Under the pieces are notes generated by a model that did no database searches, was not told the origin of the DNA, and was given only the letters and a program-made list of their open reading frames with translations. The translations under genes were made by a program, and so were the position numbers. DNA of 8,195 nt, from NCBI RefSeq assembly GCF_029067145.1, contig NZ_JAIEFA010000044.1, positions 1 through 8,195 on the forward strand, written 5' to 3'. This DNA comes from Helicobacter sp. GTDB taxonomy: Bacteria; Campylobacterota; Campylobacteria; Campylobacterales; Helicobacteraceae. Shown here piece after piece: positions 1 through 6,744 of this stretch (positions within the stretch are counted from its first letter, which is position 1; each line of letters opens with the position of its first letter).

Positions 1-31
1 ATCTAAATGTGCATAATTGAATGGAAAATTT

Positions 32-39
32 TGTATTAT
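32..39 (+). promoter_or_regulatory. Possible -10 region of the acnB promoter
   Basis: A TG directly followed by TATTAT lies about 30 nt before the acnB start codon. It is close to the TATAAT-type -10 that dominates in Helicobacter and Campylobacter. No convincing -35 hexamer precedes it, which is common in this group. The transcript would start near position 45 and carry a short leader ending in the AAGGGG ribosome site at 59-64, five bases before the ATG. The window begins just upstream, so a promoter farther left cannot be excluded. Confidence 0.35.
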
Positions 40-69
40 TAGATTTGACATTACTAACAAGGGGAACAA

Positions 70-2619
70 ATGAGTTTTTTTGAAGAATATGATAAATTAG
101 TCAATGAGCGTGCGAAACAAAATATTCCACCACTTCCTTTGAGCAAAGAACAAACTTTAGAAATTATTGAATTGCTCAAAAAAGGTGAGCGCACAAAAGA
201 ATTAATAGAGCTACTCTCTCATCGCGTCAGTCCCGGAGTAGATGAAGCAGCAAAAGTCAAAGCAGAATTTTTGGATTCTATCGTAGAGGGTAAAATCAAT
301 GTAGAGGGAATCTCTAAAACATTCGCGATTCAACTACTTGGCACAATGCTTGGAGGATACAATATCCAACCGCTTATCAAAGCCTTAAAATCCAGCGATA
401 AAGATTCTGCAAAAGCAGCAACAGAGGCACTTAAGCATACTTTACTTGTGTATGACGCTTTTAATGAAATCGTAGAAGTTTCAAAAAGTAACGCTTTTGC
501 AAAGGAGGTTTTACAATCTTGGGCTAATGCAGAATGGTTTTTGAACAAACCTGCATTAGAAGAAAAAATCACTGCAACGGTTTTTAAAATAGATGGTGAA
601 ACAAATACGGACGATTTAAGCCCAGCAGGAGATGCCTTTACGCGTAGCGATATTCCATTGCACGCGCAAGCAATGTTAAAAAGTCGCACACAAAATGCTT
701 TTGGTAGAATCGCAGAACTCAAGAAAAAAGGACACCCGCTTGTCTATGTTGGAGATGTTGTCGGCACAGGTAGCTCAAGAAAATCTGCTTGCAATTCACT
801 TGTATGGCATATGGGACGCGAGATTCCATATATCCCAAACAAAAAAGCAGGTGGGCTTGTCATTGGTGGCGTGATTGCTCCAATTTTCTTTAACACCTGT
901 GAAGATAGCGGTTGTCTGCCAATCATCGCACCTGTAACAGAACTCAACGAGGGAGATGTCATTGAAATCTACCCTTTTAAAGGTGAAATTCACAAAAATG
1001 GTGCCGTTGTGTCTAAGTTTGACTTCAAACCTACTACTTTAGCTGATGAGATTCGTGCGGGTGGTAGAATCAATCTCATTATTGGACGAGGACTTACCGC
1101 AAAAGCAAGAGAGGCATTAGGAATGCCAAAAGAGGACATTTTTGCCAAACCACAAACTCCAAAGTCTAACGCAAAAGGCTTTACATTGGCACAAAAAATG
1201 GTAGGACGCGCTTGCGGTGTAGAGGGAATCTTGCCCGGAACTTATTGCGAACCGCTTGTTACAACCGTGGGTAGTCAAGACACCACAGGAGCAATGACAA
1301 GAGACGAAGTAAAAGAACTTGCTTCGTTGGGATTTAGTGCAGATTTTGTATTGCAAAGTTTCTGTCATACCGCCGCCTATCCAAAGCCTGCTGATGTCAA
1401 GCTTCACGCGAGCTTGCCACAATTTATGAGTAGTCGCGGAGGTGTTGCATTGCGTCCCGGAGATGGCGTAATCCACTCGTGGTTGAATCGTATGGTGCTG
1501 CCAGACACCGTTGGAACGGGAGGAGATTCTCACACGAGATTCCCTATTGGCATTAGTTTCCCAGCAGGAAGTGGATTAGTCGCATTTGCGGCTGTTACAG
1601 GCTCTATGCCATTAGATATGCCCGAATCCGTCCTTGTGCGCTTTAGCGGCAAACTTCAACCTGGCATTACTTTGCGTGATTTAGTCAATGCGATTCCTTA
1701 TTATGCAATCAAAAAAGGCTTGCTCACGGTGGAGAAAAAAGGCAAAAAGAATATCTTTAGCGGAAAAATCCTAGAAATTGAGGGCTTGCCAGATTTAAAA
1801 GTAGAACAAGCTTTTGAATTAAGCGATGCAAGTGCAGAAAGAAGTGCAGCAGCTTGCACCGTCGCCCTTAACAAAGAGCCTATTATTGAATATCTAAAAT
1901 CCAACATCACTCTTATTAACGCAATGATTCAAGCAGGCTATCAAGACGCAAAAACACTAGAACGTAGAGCAAAAAGAATGCAAGATTGGATTGACAATCC
2001 AACTCTTCTCAAAGCAGATTCCAATGCCGAATACGCCGCTGTGATTGAGATTAACCTAAACGAAATCACCGAACCCATCTTGGCTTGCCCCAATGACCCC
2101 GATGATGTTGCTACACTAAGCGAAATTCTAGCGGATTCCAAACGACCACACAAAATTGATGAAGTTTTCGTAGGAAGCTGTATGACAAATATTGGACATT
2201 ATCGCGCACTAGGGGAAGTATTGAAAGACGAAGGTATGGTTCCTACAACTCTTTGGGTAACACCGCCTACCAAAATGGACGCAAAACAATTGGTAGATGA
2301 GGGTTATTATTCGCTCTTTGGTGCAGCAGGAGCAAGGATTGAGATTCCGGGTTGTAGTCTATGTATGGGAAATCAAGCACGCGTCCGAGATGAAGCGGTA
2401 GTTTTCTCAACTTCTACTAGAAACTTTGATAATCGTATGGGCAAAGGCGCGCAAGTCTATCTTGGAAGTGCGGAATTGGCAGCTATTTGTGCATTATTAG
2501 GCAAGATTCCAACTAAACAGGAATACCTAGATTTAATCCCTAAAAAAATAGAAGGAAAAGAATCCAGAATCTATCGCTATTTAAATTTCAACCTCATTGA
2601 AGATTACACTTTAGCTTAA
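70..2619 (+). CDS. acnB: Aconitate hydratase B (bifunctional aconitase / 2-methylisocitrate dehydratase type)
   Basis: This cytoplasmic TCA-cycle enzyme interconverts citrate and isocitrate through cis-aconitate on a [4Fe-4S] cluster. At 849 residues it is slightly shorter than E. coli AcnB (about 865), mainly at the C-terminus. The domain order is that of AcnB rather than AcnA: an N-terminal HEAT-like helical domain (about 1-160), the swivel domain (about 165-380, with DGETNTDDLSPAG from residue 175 and GTGSSRKS around 232-239), then catalytic domains 1-3. Active-site stretches are QDTTG at 403-407 and GGDSHTR at 484-490. The cluster ligands are Cys704 in GSCMTN and Cys762/Cys765 in GCSLCMGNQ, so all three cysteines are present. 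The ATG at 70 has an AAGGGG ribosome site five bases upstream. The gene appears monocistronic, being closed by a strong terminator. In the family, apo-AcnB that has lost its cluster can bind mRNA and act as a regulator; whether this protein does so is inference. Confidence 0.98.
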   Translation: MSFFEEYDKLVNERAKQNIPPLPLSKEQTLEIIELLKKGERTKELIELLSHRVSPGVDEAAKVKAEFLDSIVEGKINVEGISKTFAIQLLGTMLGGYNIQPLIKALKSSDKDSAKAATEALKHTLLVYDAFNEIVEVSKSNAFAKEVLQSWANAEWFLNKPALEEKITATVFKIDGETNTDDLSPAGDAFTRSDIPLHAQAMLKSRTQNAFGRIAELKKKGHPLVYVGDVVGTGSSRKSACNSLVWHMGREIPYIPNKKAGGLVIGGVIAPIFFNTCEDSGCLPIIAPVTELNEGDVIEIYPFKGEIHKNGAVVSKFDFKPTTLADEIRAGGRINLIIGRGLTAKAREALGMPKEDIFAKPQTPKSNAKGFTLAQKMVGRACGVEGILPGTYCEPLVTTVGSQDTTGAMTRDEVKELASLGFSADFVLQSFCHTAAYPKPADVKLHASLPQFMSSRGGVALRPGDGVIHSWLNRMVLPDTVGTGGDSHTRFPIGISFPAGSGLVAFAAVTGSMPLDMPESVLVRFSGKLQPGITLRDLVNAIPYYAIKKGLLTVEKKGKKNIFSGKILEIEGLPDLKVEQAFELSDASAERSAAACTVALNKEPIIEYLKSNITLINAMIQAGYQDAKTLERRAKRMQDWIDNPTLLKADSNAEYAAVIEINLNEITEPILACPNDPDDVATLSEILADSKRPHKIDEVFVGSCMTNIGHYRALGEVLKDEGMVPTTLWVTPPTKMDAKQLVDEGYYSLFGAAGARIEIPGCSLCMGNQARVRDEAVVFSTSTRNFDNRMGKGAQVYLGSAELAAICALLGKIPTKQEYLDLIPKKIEGKESRIYRYLNFNLIEDYTLA

Positions 2620-2623
2620 CTCT

Positions 2624-2668
2624 ATTTGGAATTTAGGAGTTTTCCTAGATTCCAAATTTCTTATTTTT
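2624..2668 (+). terminator. Intrinsic terminator of acnB
   Basis: Five bases after the acnB stop codon, the arm 2624-2637 pairs with 2644-2657 as a 14-bp stem with one G-U wobble around a 6-base loop. A T-rich tail, TTCTTATTTTT, follows at 2658-2668. This is a textbook Rho-independent terminator and separates acnB from ccp. Confidence 0.9.
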
Positions 2669-2771
2669 AAAGCCAACTTTCTAAATCTACGAATCTCATT
2701 TCGTTTTCTTATCCTAAATCTATAAATCACAAAAGAAAATTTTTATTCTTTAATTAATATTTTTAAAAGTC

Positions 2772-2786
2772 TGTATAAGATAAAAT
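2772..2786 (+). promoter_or_regulatory. Probable -10 region of the ccp promoter
   Basis: The stretch TGTATAAGATAAAAT holds overlapping -10-like hexamers (TATAAG, TAAGAT, TAAAAT), the first set right behind a TG. It sits 47-61 nt before the ccp ATG. The DNA upstream (about 2690-2770) is very AT-rich with no clear -35, as is usual in Campylobacterota. Because a terminator closes acnB upstream, ccp needs its own promoter, and this is the best candidate. The rest of the 213-nt gap shows no gene. Confidence 0.55.
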
Positions 2787-2788
2787 TT

Positions 2789-2812
2789 TTTTGATTGTCT
2801 TAGCAATCAAAA
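2789..2812. repeat. Perfect 9-bp inverted repeat in the ccp control region
   Basis: The arms TTTTGATTG (2789-2797) and CAATCAAAA (2804-2812) are exact reverse complements around the 6-base spacer TCTTAG. The dyad begins only a few bases after the likely -10, so it covers the transcription start and early leader. It could be a repressor operator or a 5' leader hairpin. It is not an FNR box, since TTGAT and ATCAA are ten bases apart instead of four. No T-tract follows, so it is unlikely to be a terminator. The regulator, if any, is unknown. Confidence 0.6.
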
Positions 2813-2827
2813 CTTTCACGAAAGGGG
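2813..2827 (+). promoter_or_regulatory. ccp ribosome binding site within a small inverted repeat
   Basis: AAAGGGG at 2821-2827 is a strong Shine-Dalgarno sequence five bases before the ATG at 2833. CTTTC (2813-2817) and GAAAG (2820-2824) form a short dyad that overlaps it, directly after the larger 9-bp dyad. Pairing CUUU with AAAG could partly mask the site, but four AU-rich pairs would be weak on their own. Confidence 0.6.
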
Positions 2828-2832
2828 TTTAA

Positions 2833-3864
2833 ATGAAACGTTTTATCGTCTCATTGTCATCAATCTTAGTTGCTTCCACTCTTACGCTTAGTGCAGCAGA
2901 CCTTCTTAGTCAAGCAAAAGATAGTGGATTAGTGCCACTACCAAAAGACCAAGCAGGTATAGAGGCTATGCTCAAAGAGTTTGGAGTAAAGTTTAGTGCA
3001 TTCTCTCAAGAAAAAGCGGAATTGGGTAAAAAACTTTATTTTGAACCTCGTCTCTCCAAAAGCGGTTTGATTTCTTGTAATACCTGTCATAACTTGGGCT
3101 TGGGTGGCACAGATGGAATCTCTGCAGCAGTTGGACACAAATGGGTAGCTAACCCACACCATCTCAACTCACCCACAGTTTATAACTCCGTATTAAACTC
3201 TGCACAATTTTGGGACGGACGCGCAGGAGACTTAGCTGACCAAGCCAAAGGACCTATTGAAGCAGAACCAGAAATGGCAACACCTGCGAAACTCGCTGTT
3301 CAAAAAATCTCTTCTCTACCAGAATATCAATCAGAATTTAAAAAAATCTATGGCAGAAGTGGAGTAACTTTCAACAATATCGCAGATGCAATTGCCACTT
3401 TTGAACGCACACTCATTACACCTTCTCGTTATGACGCGTTCTTGAATGGTGATGACAAAGCACTTAGTAAAGCAGAAAAAGAAGGTTTGCAAGTCTTCTT
3501 AGATAAAGGCTGTGCTGCGTGTCATACAGGTGTAAATCTTGGTGGCAGTATGCAATCTTTTGAAGTCGCAGGAAAATATAAATTTGCAAATTTAGGAGAT
3601 TTCAAAGGAGATGCAAATGGTATGGTAAAAACACCTACTTTAAGAAATATTGCTGAAACCGCACCTTATTTCCACAATGGAGCAATTTGGGATTTAAATG
3701 AAGCAATTAAAGAAATGGGAAGTGTTCAACTTGGAATTAATATTACAAATGCTGAAGCTAAGAAAATTGCAACTTTCTTAAAAGCTTTAAGTGGTGAAAA
3801 ACCGCAAGTTGTTTATCCACAGCTACCTATTGCTACAGATAAAACACCTAAACCTGAATTGTAA
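2833..3864 (+). CDS. ccp: Periplasmic di-heme cytochrome c peroxidase
   Basis: The enzyme reduces hydrogen peroxide to water in the periplasm with electrons from c-type cytochromes. The 343-residue precursor begins with a Sec signal peptide: MKR, a hydrophobic stretch to about residue 19, and likely cleavage in LSAAD near 21-22. It has two c-heme motifs, C82-NT-C85-H86 (N-terminal, peroxidatic heme) and C227-AA-C230-H231 (electron-transferring heme). Their spacing of 145 residues matches the bacterial CcpA/MauG-type family. His102, 16 residues after the first heme histidine, fits the distal ligand that is displaced on activation. Met295 in EMGSVQLG fits the axial methionine of the second heme by alignment with Pseudomonas-type enzymes. 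TPTLRN (267-272) and APYFHNG (277-283) are family signatures. The ATG is chosen for its strong AAAGGGG site and the signal peptide. It is likely transcribed alone; a dyad at the promoter hints at regulation, perhaps by oxygen or peroxide (inference). Confidence 0.96.
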   Translation: MKRFIVSLSSILVASTLTLSAADLLSQAKDSGLVPLPKDQAGIEAMLKEFGVKFSAFSQEKAELGKKLYFEPRLSKSGLISCNTCHNLGLGGTDGISAAVGHKWVANPHHLNSPTVYNSVLNSAQFWDGRAGDLADQAKGPIEAEPEMATPAKLAVQKISSLPEYQSEFKKIYGRSGVTFNNIADAIATFERTLITPSRYDAFLNGDDKALSKAEKEGLQVFLDKGCAACHTGVNLGGSMQSFEVAGKYKFANLGDFKGDANGMVKTPTLRNIAETAPYFHNGAIWDLNEAIKEMGSVQLGINITNAEAKKIATFLKALSGEKPQVVYPQLPIATDKTPKPEL

Positions 3865-3881
3865 TTCACGATTTTTGCTTT

Positions 3882-3914
3882 CTCAAGCCAAAGCCACTTT
3901 GGCTTGAGGCTTTT
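3882..3914 (+). terminator. Terminator between convergent ccp and truA
   Basis: CTCAAGCCAAAG (3882-3893) and CTTTGGCTTGAG (3897-3908) make a perfect 12-bp stem with the 3-base loop CCA, starting 17 nt after the ccp stop. The rightward tail is GCTTTT, a short T-tract, so it should mainly stop ccp transcripts. The leftward side lacks a T-run; it may still help end the lptG-truA transcript as an RNA 3' hairpin, but that is less supported. Confidence 0.8.
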
Positions 3915-3938
3915 AAGCTTAAAGTTAATCCCATTAAT

Positions 3939-4733
3939 TTAATAATCTACGCGCGTCAAAAATAATCCATTAGGTGCGACAGGGATTCTATAAATTTCTT
4001 TGCCCATTAATTGCGCCTTAAGCTCCTCTAAACCCAAATACCCTTTATCAATTTCTAGCAAAAATCCGACCATTAAACGAATCTGGGAGCGCAAAAATCC
4101 ATTTCCCCAAAAAGATAAAATCCAAAAATGCCTACTCTCTAGCAATCTTGTTCTATATATTGTGCGCACACTCTGCCCTTTTATTTCTTTACATTTTACT
4201 TCGGATTCTTTGCATTGGAGGTTTATATCCTCATCACCGCAACCACCCACTTTCATAAAAGCCCTAAAATCATAAGTGCCTACAAGAATCTTTAAAGCTT
4301 GTTTTAACAATGCAACATTTTGAATAGAATAAGGCAAACTAAAAGCGTTTAAAAAAGGAGAATTTTGCTTGCTTAGCACATAACAATATCCTCTTCTTTT
4401 GGCAGAGAATCGCGCATTAAAATCCTCCGAAACAATCCAAATTTGCTTGACTTTAATAAAGGGTAAAAGTTTTGCGTTCAAATGCTGCTTCAAAAGTTCC
4501 AAATTACACCAATAATATGGAATCTCCAAAGAAATCACTTGCGCACTTGCATGTACTCCCTTATCTGTGCGCCCACTCCCAATAAAATTGCTAAAGATTC
4601 CAACACTCCGCAACGCAACTTCTATCGCTCCACTGACACTTAAAACATCTTTTTGACTTTGAAACCCAAAAAACACCCCTCCATTGTAAGCTATCCGCAT
4701 TGCAACCTTGATGGAATCTCGCGCAAAACTCAT
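3939..4733 (-). CDS. truA: tRNA pseudouridine(38-40) synthase TruA
   Basis: TruA isomerises uridines 38-40 in the anticodon arm of many tRNAs to pseudouridine, in the cytoplasm. The 264-residue protein has the family core: AYNGGVFFGFQSQ at 15-27, the catalytic motif GRTDKGVHA with the nucleophile Asp57, FNARFSAKRRGYCYV at 105-119 with the conserved active-site tyrosine (Tyr116), and GNGFLRSQIRLMVG near the C-terminus, which closes the RNA-binding cleft. An insertion around residues 162-187, rich in Cys, Lys and Glu, is longer than expected here. The start ATG lies 20 nt after the lptG stop with only a weak AAGA-type ribosome site, so translation probably depends on the shared transcript. Met12 is a possible later start, but it would leave almost nothing before the first core strand. 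The lptG-truA neighbourhood is also known from Helicobacter pylori (recalled, not checked). Confidence 0.94.
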   Translation of the reverse strand: MSFARDSIKVAMRIAYNGGVFFGFQSQKDVLSVSGAIEVALRSVGIFSNFIGSGRTDKGVHASAQVISLEIPYYWCNLELLKQHLNAKLLPFIKVKQIWIVSEDFNARFSAKRRGYCYVLSKQNSPFLNAFSLPYSIQNVALLKQALKILVGTYDFRAFMKVGGCGDEDINLQCKESEVKCKEIKGQSVRTIYRTRLLESRHFWILSFWGNGFLRSQIRLMVGFLLEIDKGYLGLEELKAQLMGKEIYRIPVAPNGLFLTRVDY

Positions 4734-4753
4734 TCTTATCTAGCTTAAATAAA

Positions 4754-5797
4754 CTAATAGAATCGTCTAATATAGCGCCAATAGAGCCAATAACCAACCA
4801 CTATCCAAACAAGCGGCAACAGCACAAGACCAAACAGAGGAATATAACTAGCACAAAGATACATTAAAGCATAAAATAATCCTACAACCGCCATTGCTTG
4901 TAAAATTGTATAATTTTTTTGATAGCGAGGATTTTTAATGCCCAAAAATGGATAATAAAACAAACTCATCAAAGGAAAAAGAGAAAGCAAAATGGACATA
5001 CTAAGATTCCTTTTTGTTTTTTCTTGTCTTTTATTGGGATAAAATGCTTGCTGCCAATATTCTATCAGTCCGAGCTTCGCCCCCTCAAAAGCTTGAATCG
5101 CATTTCTTAAAATCAATTGTTCAAATCCAATTCTTTCAAAATATTCATCAAGCTTACGATAAACTTTGCCATTTTCTAAAATAACTTCCATTGTGCCATT
5201 TGAATTAACGATTTTCGCCTCTTTTGCAAAGATTAGTCCTTGATTTTCCTTGTTGTTTTCTTTTGCAAGCGATAAAAGCACAATATTTTCATAAACATTT
5301 GTGTCTTCCTTGCCTTTTTGCACATAAACAAGCCATTTGTCAAGCTTTTGTCCAAACTCACCTGCTTGCAGATTGATATTAATGCTATTTTTGCGCTCTT
5401 CTAAAAACTGCCGATACGCCACATCGCTTAAAGGTGTCAAGACTAATGATAAAATCAAAAGGCTAAAGCTAGCCAATAATGCAATGGGCAAAAAAATCTT
5501 AATAATCACTTGTGGATTCATTCCAAGCGCAAATAAAACAGGTAATTCATAATCAAAGCTAAGACGGGACAATCCAAGCACGCAAGCGATAAAAAAACTA
5601 AGCGGTATCACAAAAAAAATCATTGTAGGAAGCGTATAAAAATAAAGAGAAAGCAATTCAAGAAAACTGATTTTAACGACAAAAGTAACGCTTGCAACGC
5701 GGATAAAAATTACCACCGAAGCAATAAAAAATAATACTAAAAAAATAGGAAAAAAGATTTGTGCAAAGCTTTGAAATAAGAAATTCTTGATTCTCAA
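4754..5797 (-). CDS. lptG: LptF/LptG-family permease of the lipopolysaccharide ABC exporter (YjgP/YjgQ)
   Basis: This is an inner-membrane subunit of the Lpt transporter, which with LptB ATPase pulls lipopolysaccharide from the membrane into the LptC-LptA bridge. The 347-residue protein has the six-helix family layout: membrane segments near 11-33, 54-78, 98-120, 267-285, 298-318 and 321-341. A periplasmic beta-jellyroll domain (about 121-265) lies between helices 3 and 4. SRLSFDYELPVLFALGMNP (77-95) matches the cytoplasmic coupling helix that docks on LptB. The start is a TTG at 5795-5797 with AGGA six bases upstream; no ATG or GTG gives a better N-terminus. It heads a two-gene unit with truA. 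LptF and LptG are hard to tell apart from sequence alone, so the exact paralogue is less sure than the family. Confidence 0.9.
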   Translation of the reverse strand: MRIKNFLFQSFAQIFFPIFLVLFFIASVVIFIRVASVTFVVKISFLELLSLYFYTLPTMIFFVIPLSFFIACVLGLSRLSFDYELPVLFALGMNPQVIIKIFLPIALLASFSLLILSLVLTPLSDVAYRQFLEERKNSININLQAGEFGQKLDKWLVYVQKGKEDTNVYENIVLLSLAKENNKENQGLIFAKEAKIVNSNGTMEVILENGKVYRKLDEYFERIGFEQLILRNAIQAFEGAKLGLIEYWQQAFYPNKRQEKTKRNLSMSILLSLFPLMSLFYYPFLGIKNPRYQKNYTILQAMAVVGLFYALMYLCASYIPLFGLVLLPLVWIVVGYWLYWRYIRRFY

Positions 5798-5807
5798 AAT
5801 TAATCCT
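5795..5807 (-). promoter_or_regulatory. lptG ribosome site and TTG start codon
   Basis: Reading leftward, AGGA (5807-5804), a six-base spacer and TTG (5797-5795) give a well-spaced initiation site. The residues that follow, MRIKNFLFQSFAQIF, are the usual short N-terminal lead into the first membrane helix of this family. That supports TTG as the true start over any internal codon. Confidence 0.75.
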
Positions 5808-5827
5808 AAAGATATTTAAAAAAGTGT

Positions 5828-5857
5828 ATTTTACACCATTTCCATTAAATTTTGCAA
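5828..5857 (-). promoter_or_regulatory. Probable lptG-truA promoter
   Basis: On the minus strand, TTGCAA (5857-5852) is followed after 18 bases by TAAAAT (5833-5828), giving a sigma70-like -35/-10 pair. The transcript would start near 5821 and run about 20 nt to the TTG start. The -10 lies inside a small dyad, GTGTA-TTT-TACAC (5824-5836), and the -35 lies in the centre of the larger dyad 5845-5867. The 110-nt gap after the ligase gene makes a separate promoter plausible. Confidence 0.5.
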
Positions 5858-5867
5858 CAAAATTTAA
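5845..5867. repeat. Perfect 10-bp inverted repeat upstream of lptG
   Basis: TTAAATTTTG (5845-5854) and CAAAATTTAA (5858-5867) are exact reverse complements around CAA. No T-tract follows on either strand, so a classical terminator for the ligase gene is not well supported. Its centre coincides with the candidate -35 of lptG, which suits an operator, but AT-rich DNA forms such dyads easily. Confidence 0.5.
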
Positions 5868-5907
5868 GCATTCTAAAAGATTCATTTGCAAATATCAAAA
5901 GGCTTGT

Positions 5908-6744
5908 TTAGATTCCATCTTCTCTAATTCTTAAAAATACAGGGAATCTAGGAAGTTTATTTTTGGTATAACCTTGATATTTATAAGTAATTATCGTGTC
6001 TATTTTGGGAGGATTGAGACGCATTTCAGAGGAAAATCCCGAACCAATTTTAAAATATTTTTTCTCTCCCAAAACCTCGCCCTCACACCAAATTGCACCG
6101 ATTCCATTAATATTTTTTCCTTTGCCTTGCGTGTAACCCCGCACGATACATTCCGCGTCTGTAAAAGGTTTGAGCTTATAACCAATATCTGGGAAAGAAT
6201 CCCTACGCAAGATTAAACCCTCCCCACCCTTATTTAAGATTTCTTGATAATAAGATTCTAAATGTTGAGGATTTTTTATGGGGATTTGGGGGATAATTTT
6301 AATATAAGGATTCGGGATTTTCTTTAAATAATTCTCCAAATAGTTTAAACGCTCACTTAAAGAGCATTTCTCACAAACCCCGCGCACATCAAAAACTTGA
6401 TAAGTTATCTCTTGCCATTTAGATTCATCAGGCACAAAATCCCTCACAATGCCTGAAGTCCTCTCAAATTCATTATGAGTCAGCCATAATTCACCATCAA
6501 GAATAAAAGGAGGAAAATTTACAAGCCAAAACTTTGGAGCATAAATTAGGCTACCTTTGCGAGTTTTTAAGTTTTTGCCATTCCAAATTCCGCGCACACC
6601 ATCTAGTTTCTCGCTCATTACAAATTGCGTTAATTCTTCTTTGGAGATTAAGTTCTGTGTATAGGGTTTGAAGTGTGGAATCTCCGCACATAAAGTGAGA
6701 TTCCAACTAATAAGAATAAAGAAAGAAATTTTTAATAGCTTCAA
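5908..6744 (-). CDS. ligE: Exported minimal ATP-dependent DNA ligase (Lig E type)
   Basis: The protein should seal nicks in double-stranded DNA through an enzyme-AMP intermediate. At 278 residues it has only the two core domains. The adenylyltransferase domain shows motif I EKLDGVRG (45-52) with nucleophile Lys46, motif III LDGELW (82-87), motif IIIa YQVFDV (115-120), motif IV EGLILR (175-180) and motif V YKLKPF (189-194). An OB-fold domain follows (about 198-278), ending PRFPVFLRIRED as in Lig E. The N-terminus is a Sec signal peptide: MKLLK, a hydrophobic core to about 18, likely cleavage after CA at 20. No lipobox is present, since Leu precedes Cys19. Such ligases occur in Campylobacter, Neisseria and Haemophilus alongside the NAD-dependent LigA and are thought to act in the periplasm. 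A Cys124-x-x-Cys127 pair and the TTG start are notable. It lies 28 nt after gdhA with no terminator between, so the two are probably cotranscribed. Confidence 0.9.
   Translation of the reverse strand: MKLLKISFFILISWNLTLCAEIPHFKPYTQNLISKEELTQFVMSEKLDGVRGIWNGKNLKTRKGSLIYAPKFWLVNFPPFILDGELWLTHNEFERTSGIVRDFVPDESKWQEITYQVFDVRGVCEKCSLSERLNYLENYLKKIPNPYIKIIPQIPIKNPQHLESYYQEILNKGGEGLILRRDSFPDIGYKLKPFTDAECIVRGYTQGKGKNINGIGAIWCEGEVLGEKKYFKIGSGFSSEMRLNPPKIDTIITYKYQGYTKNKLPRFPVFLRIREDGI

Noticed and set aside
1117..1533. A 138-codon open frame antisense to acnB, and smaller antisense frames throughout acnB, ccp, truA, lptG, ligE and gdhA
   Set aside because: They lie wholly inside strongly supported genes, show no recognisable domain, and look like shadows of the real coding frames.
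2580..2619. Possible C-terminal truncation of AcnB relative to E. coli
   Set aside because: The conserved core through YRYLNFN is complete, and the missing dozen residues are a variable tail.
2669..2771. A small RNA or short gene in the acnB-ccp gap
   Set aside because: The stretch is AT-rich with no ribosome site plus open frame and no promoter-terminator pair of its own; it reads as an upstream promoter region.
2791..2810. FNR/CRP-type operator before ccp
   Set aside because: The half-sites TTGAT and ATCAA are present, but ten bases apart rather than the four of an FNR box, and the sequence does not match TGTGA-N6-TCACA.
3912..3923. Palindrome TTTAAGCTTAAA after the ccp terminator
   Set aside because: It is a self-complementary 12-mer without a loop in AT-rich DNA next to a much better hairpin; no function can be argued for it.
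6670..6744. Ligase as a lipoprotein, because Cys19 follows a hydrophobic stretch
   Set aside because: The residue before the cysteine is Leu and the run is LTLC, which does not fit a lipobox needing Gly, Ala or Ser at that place. Ordinary signal peptidase I cleavage after Ala20 fits better.
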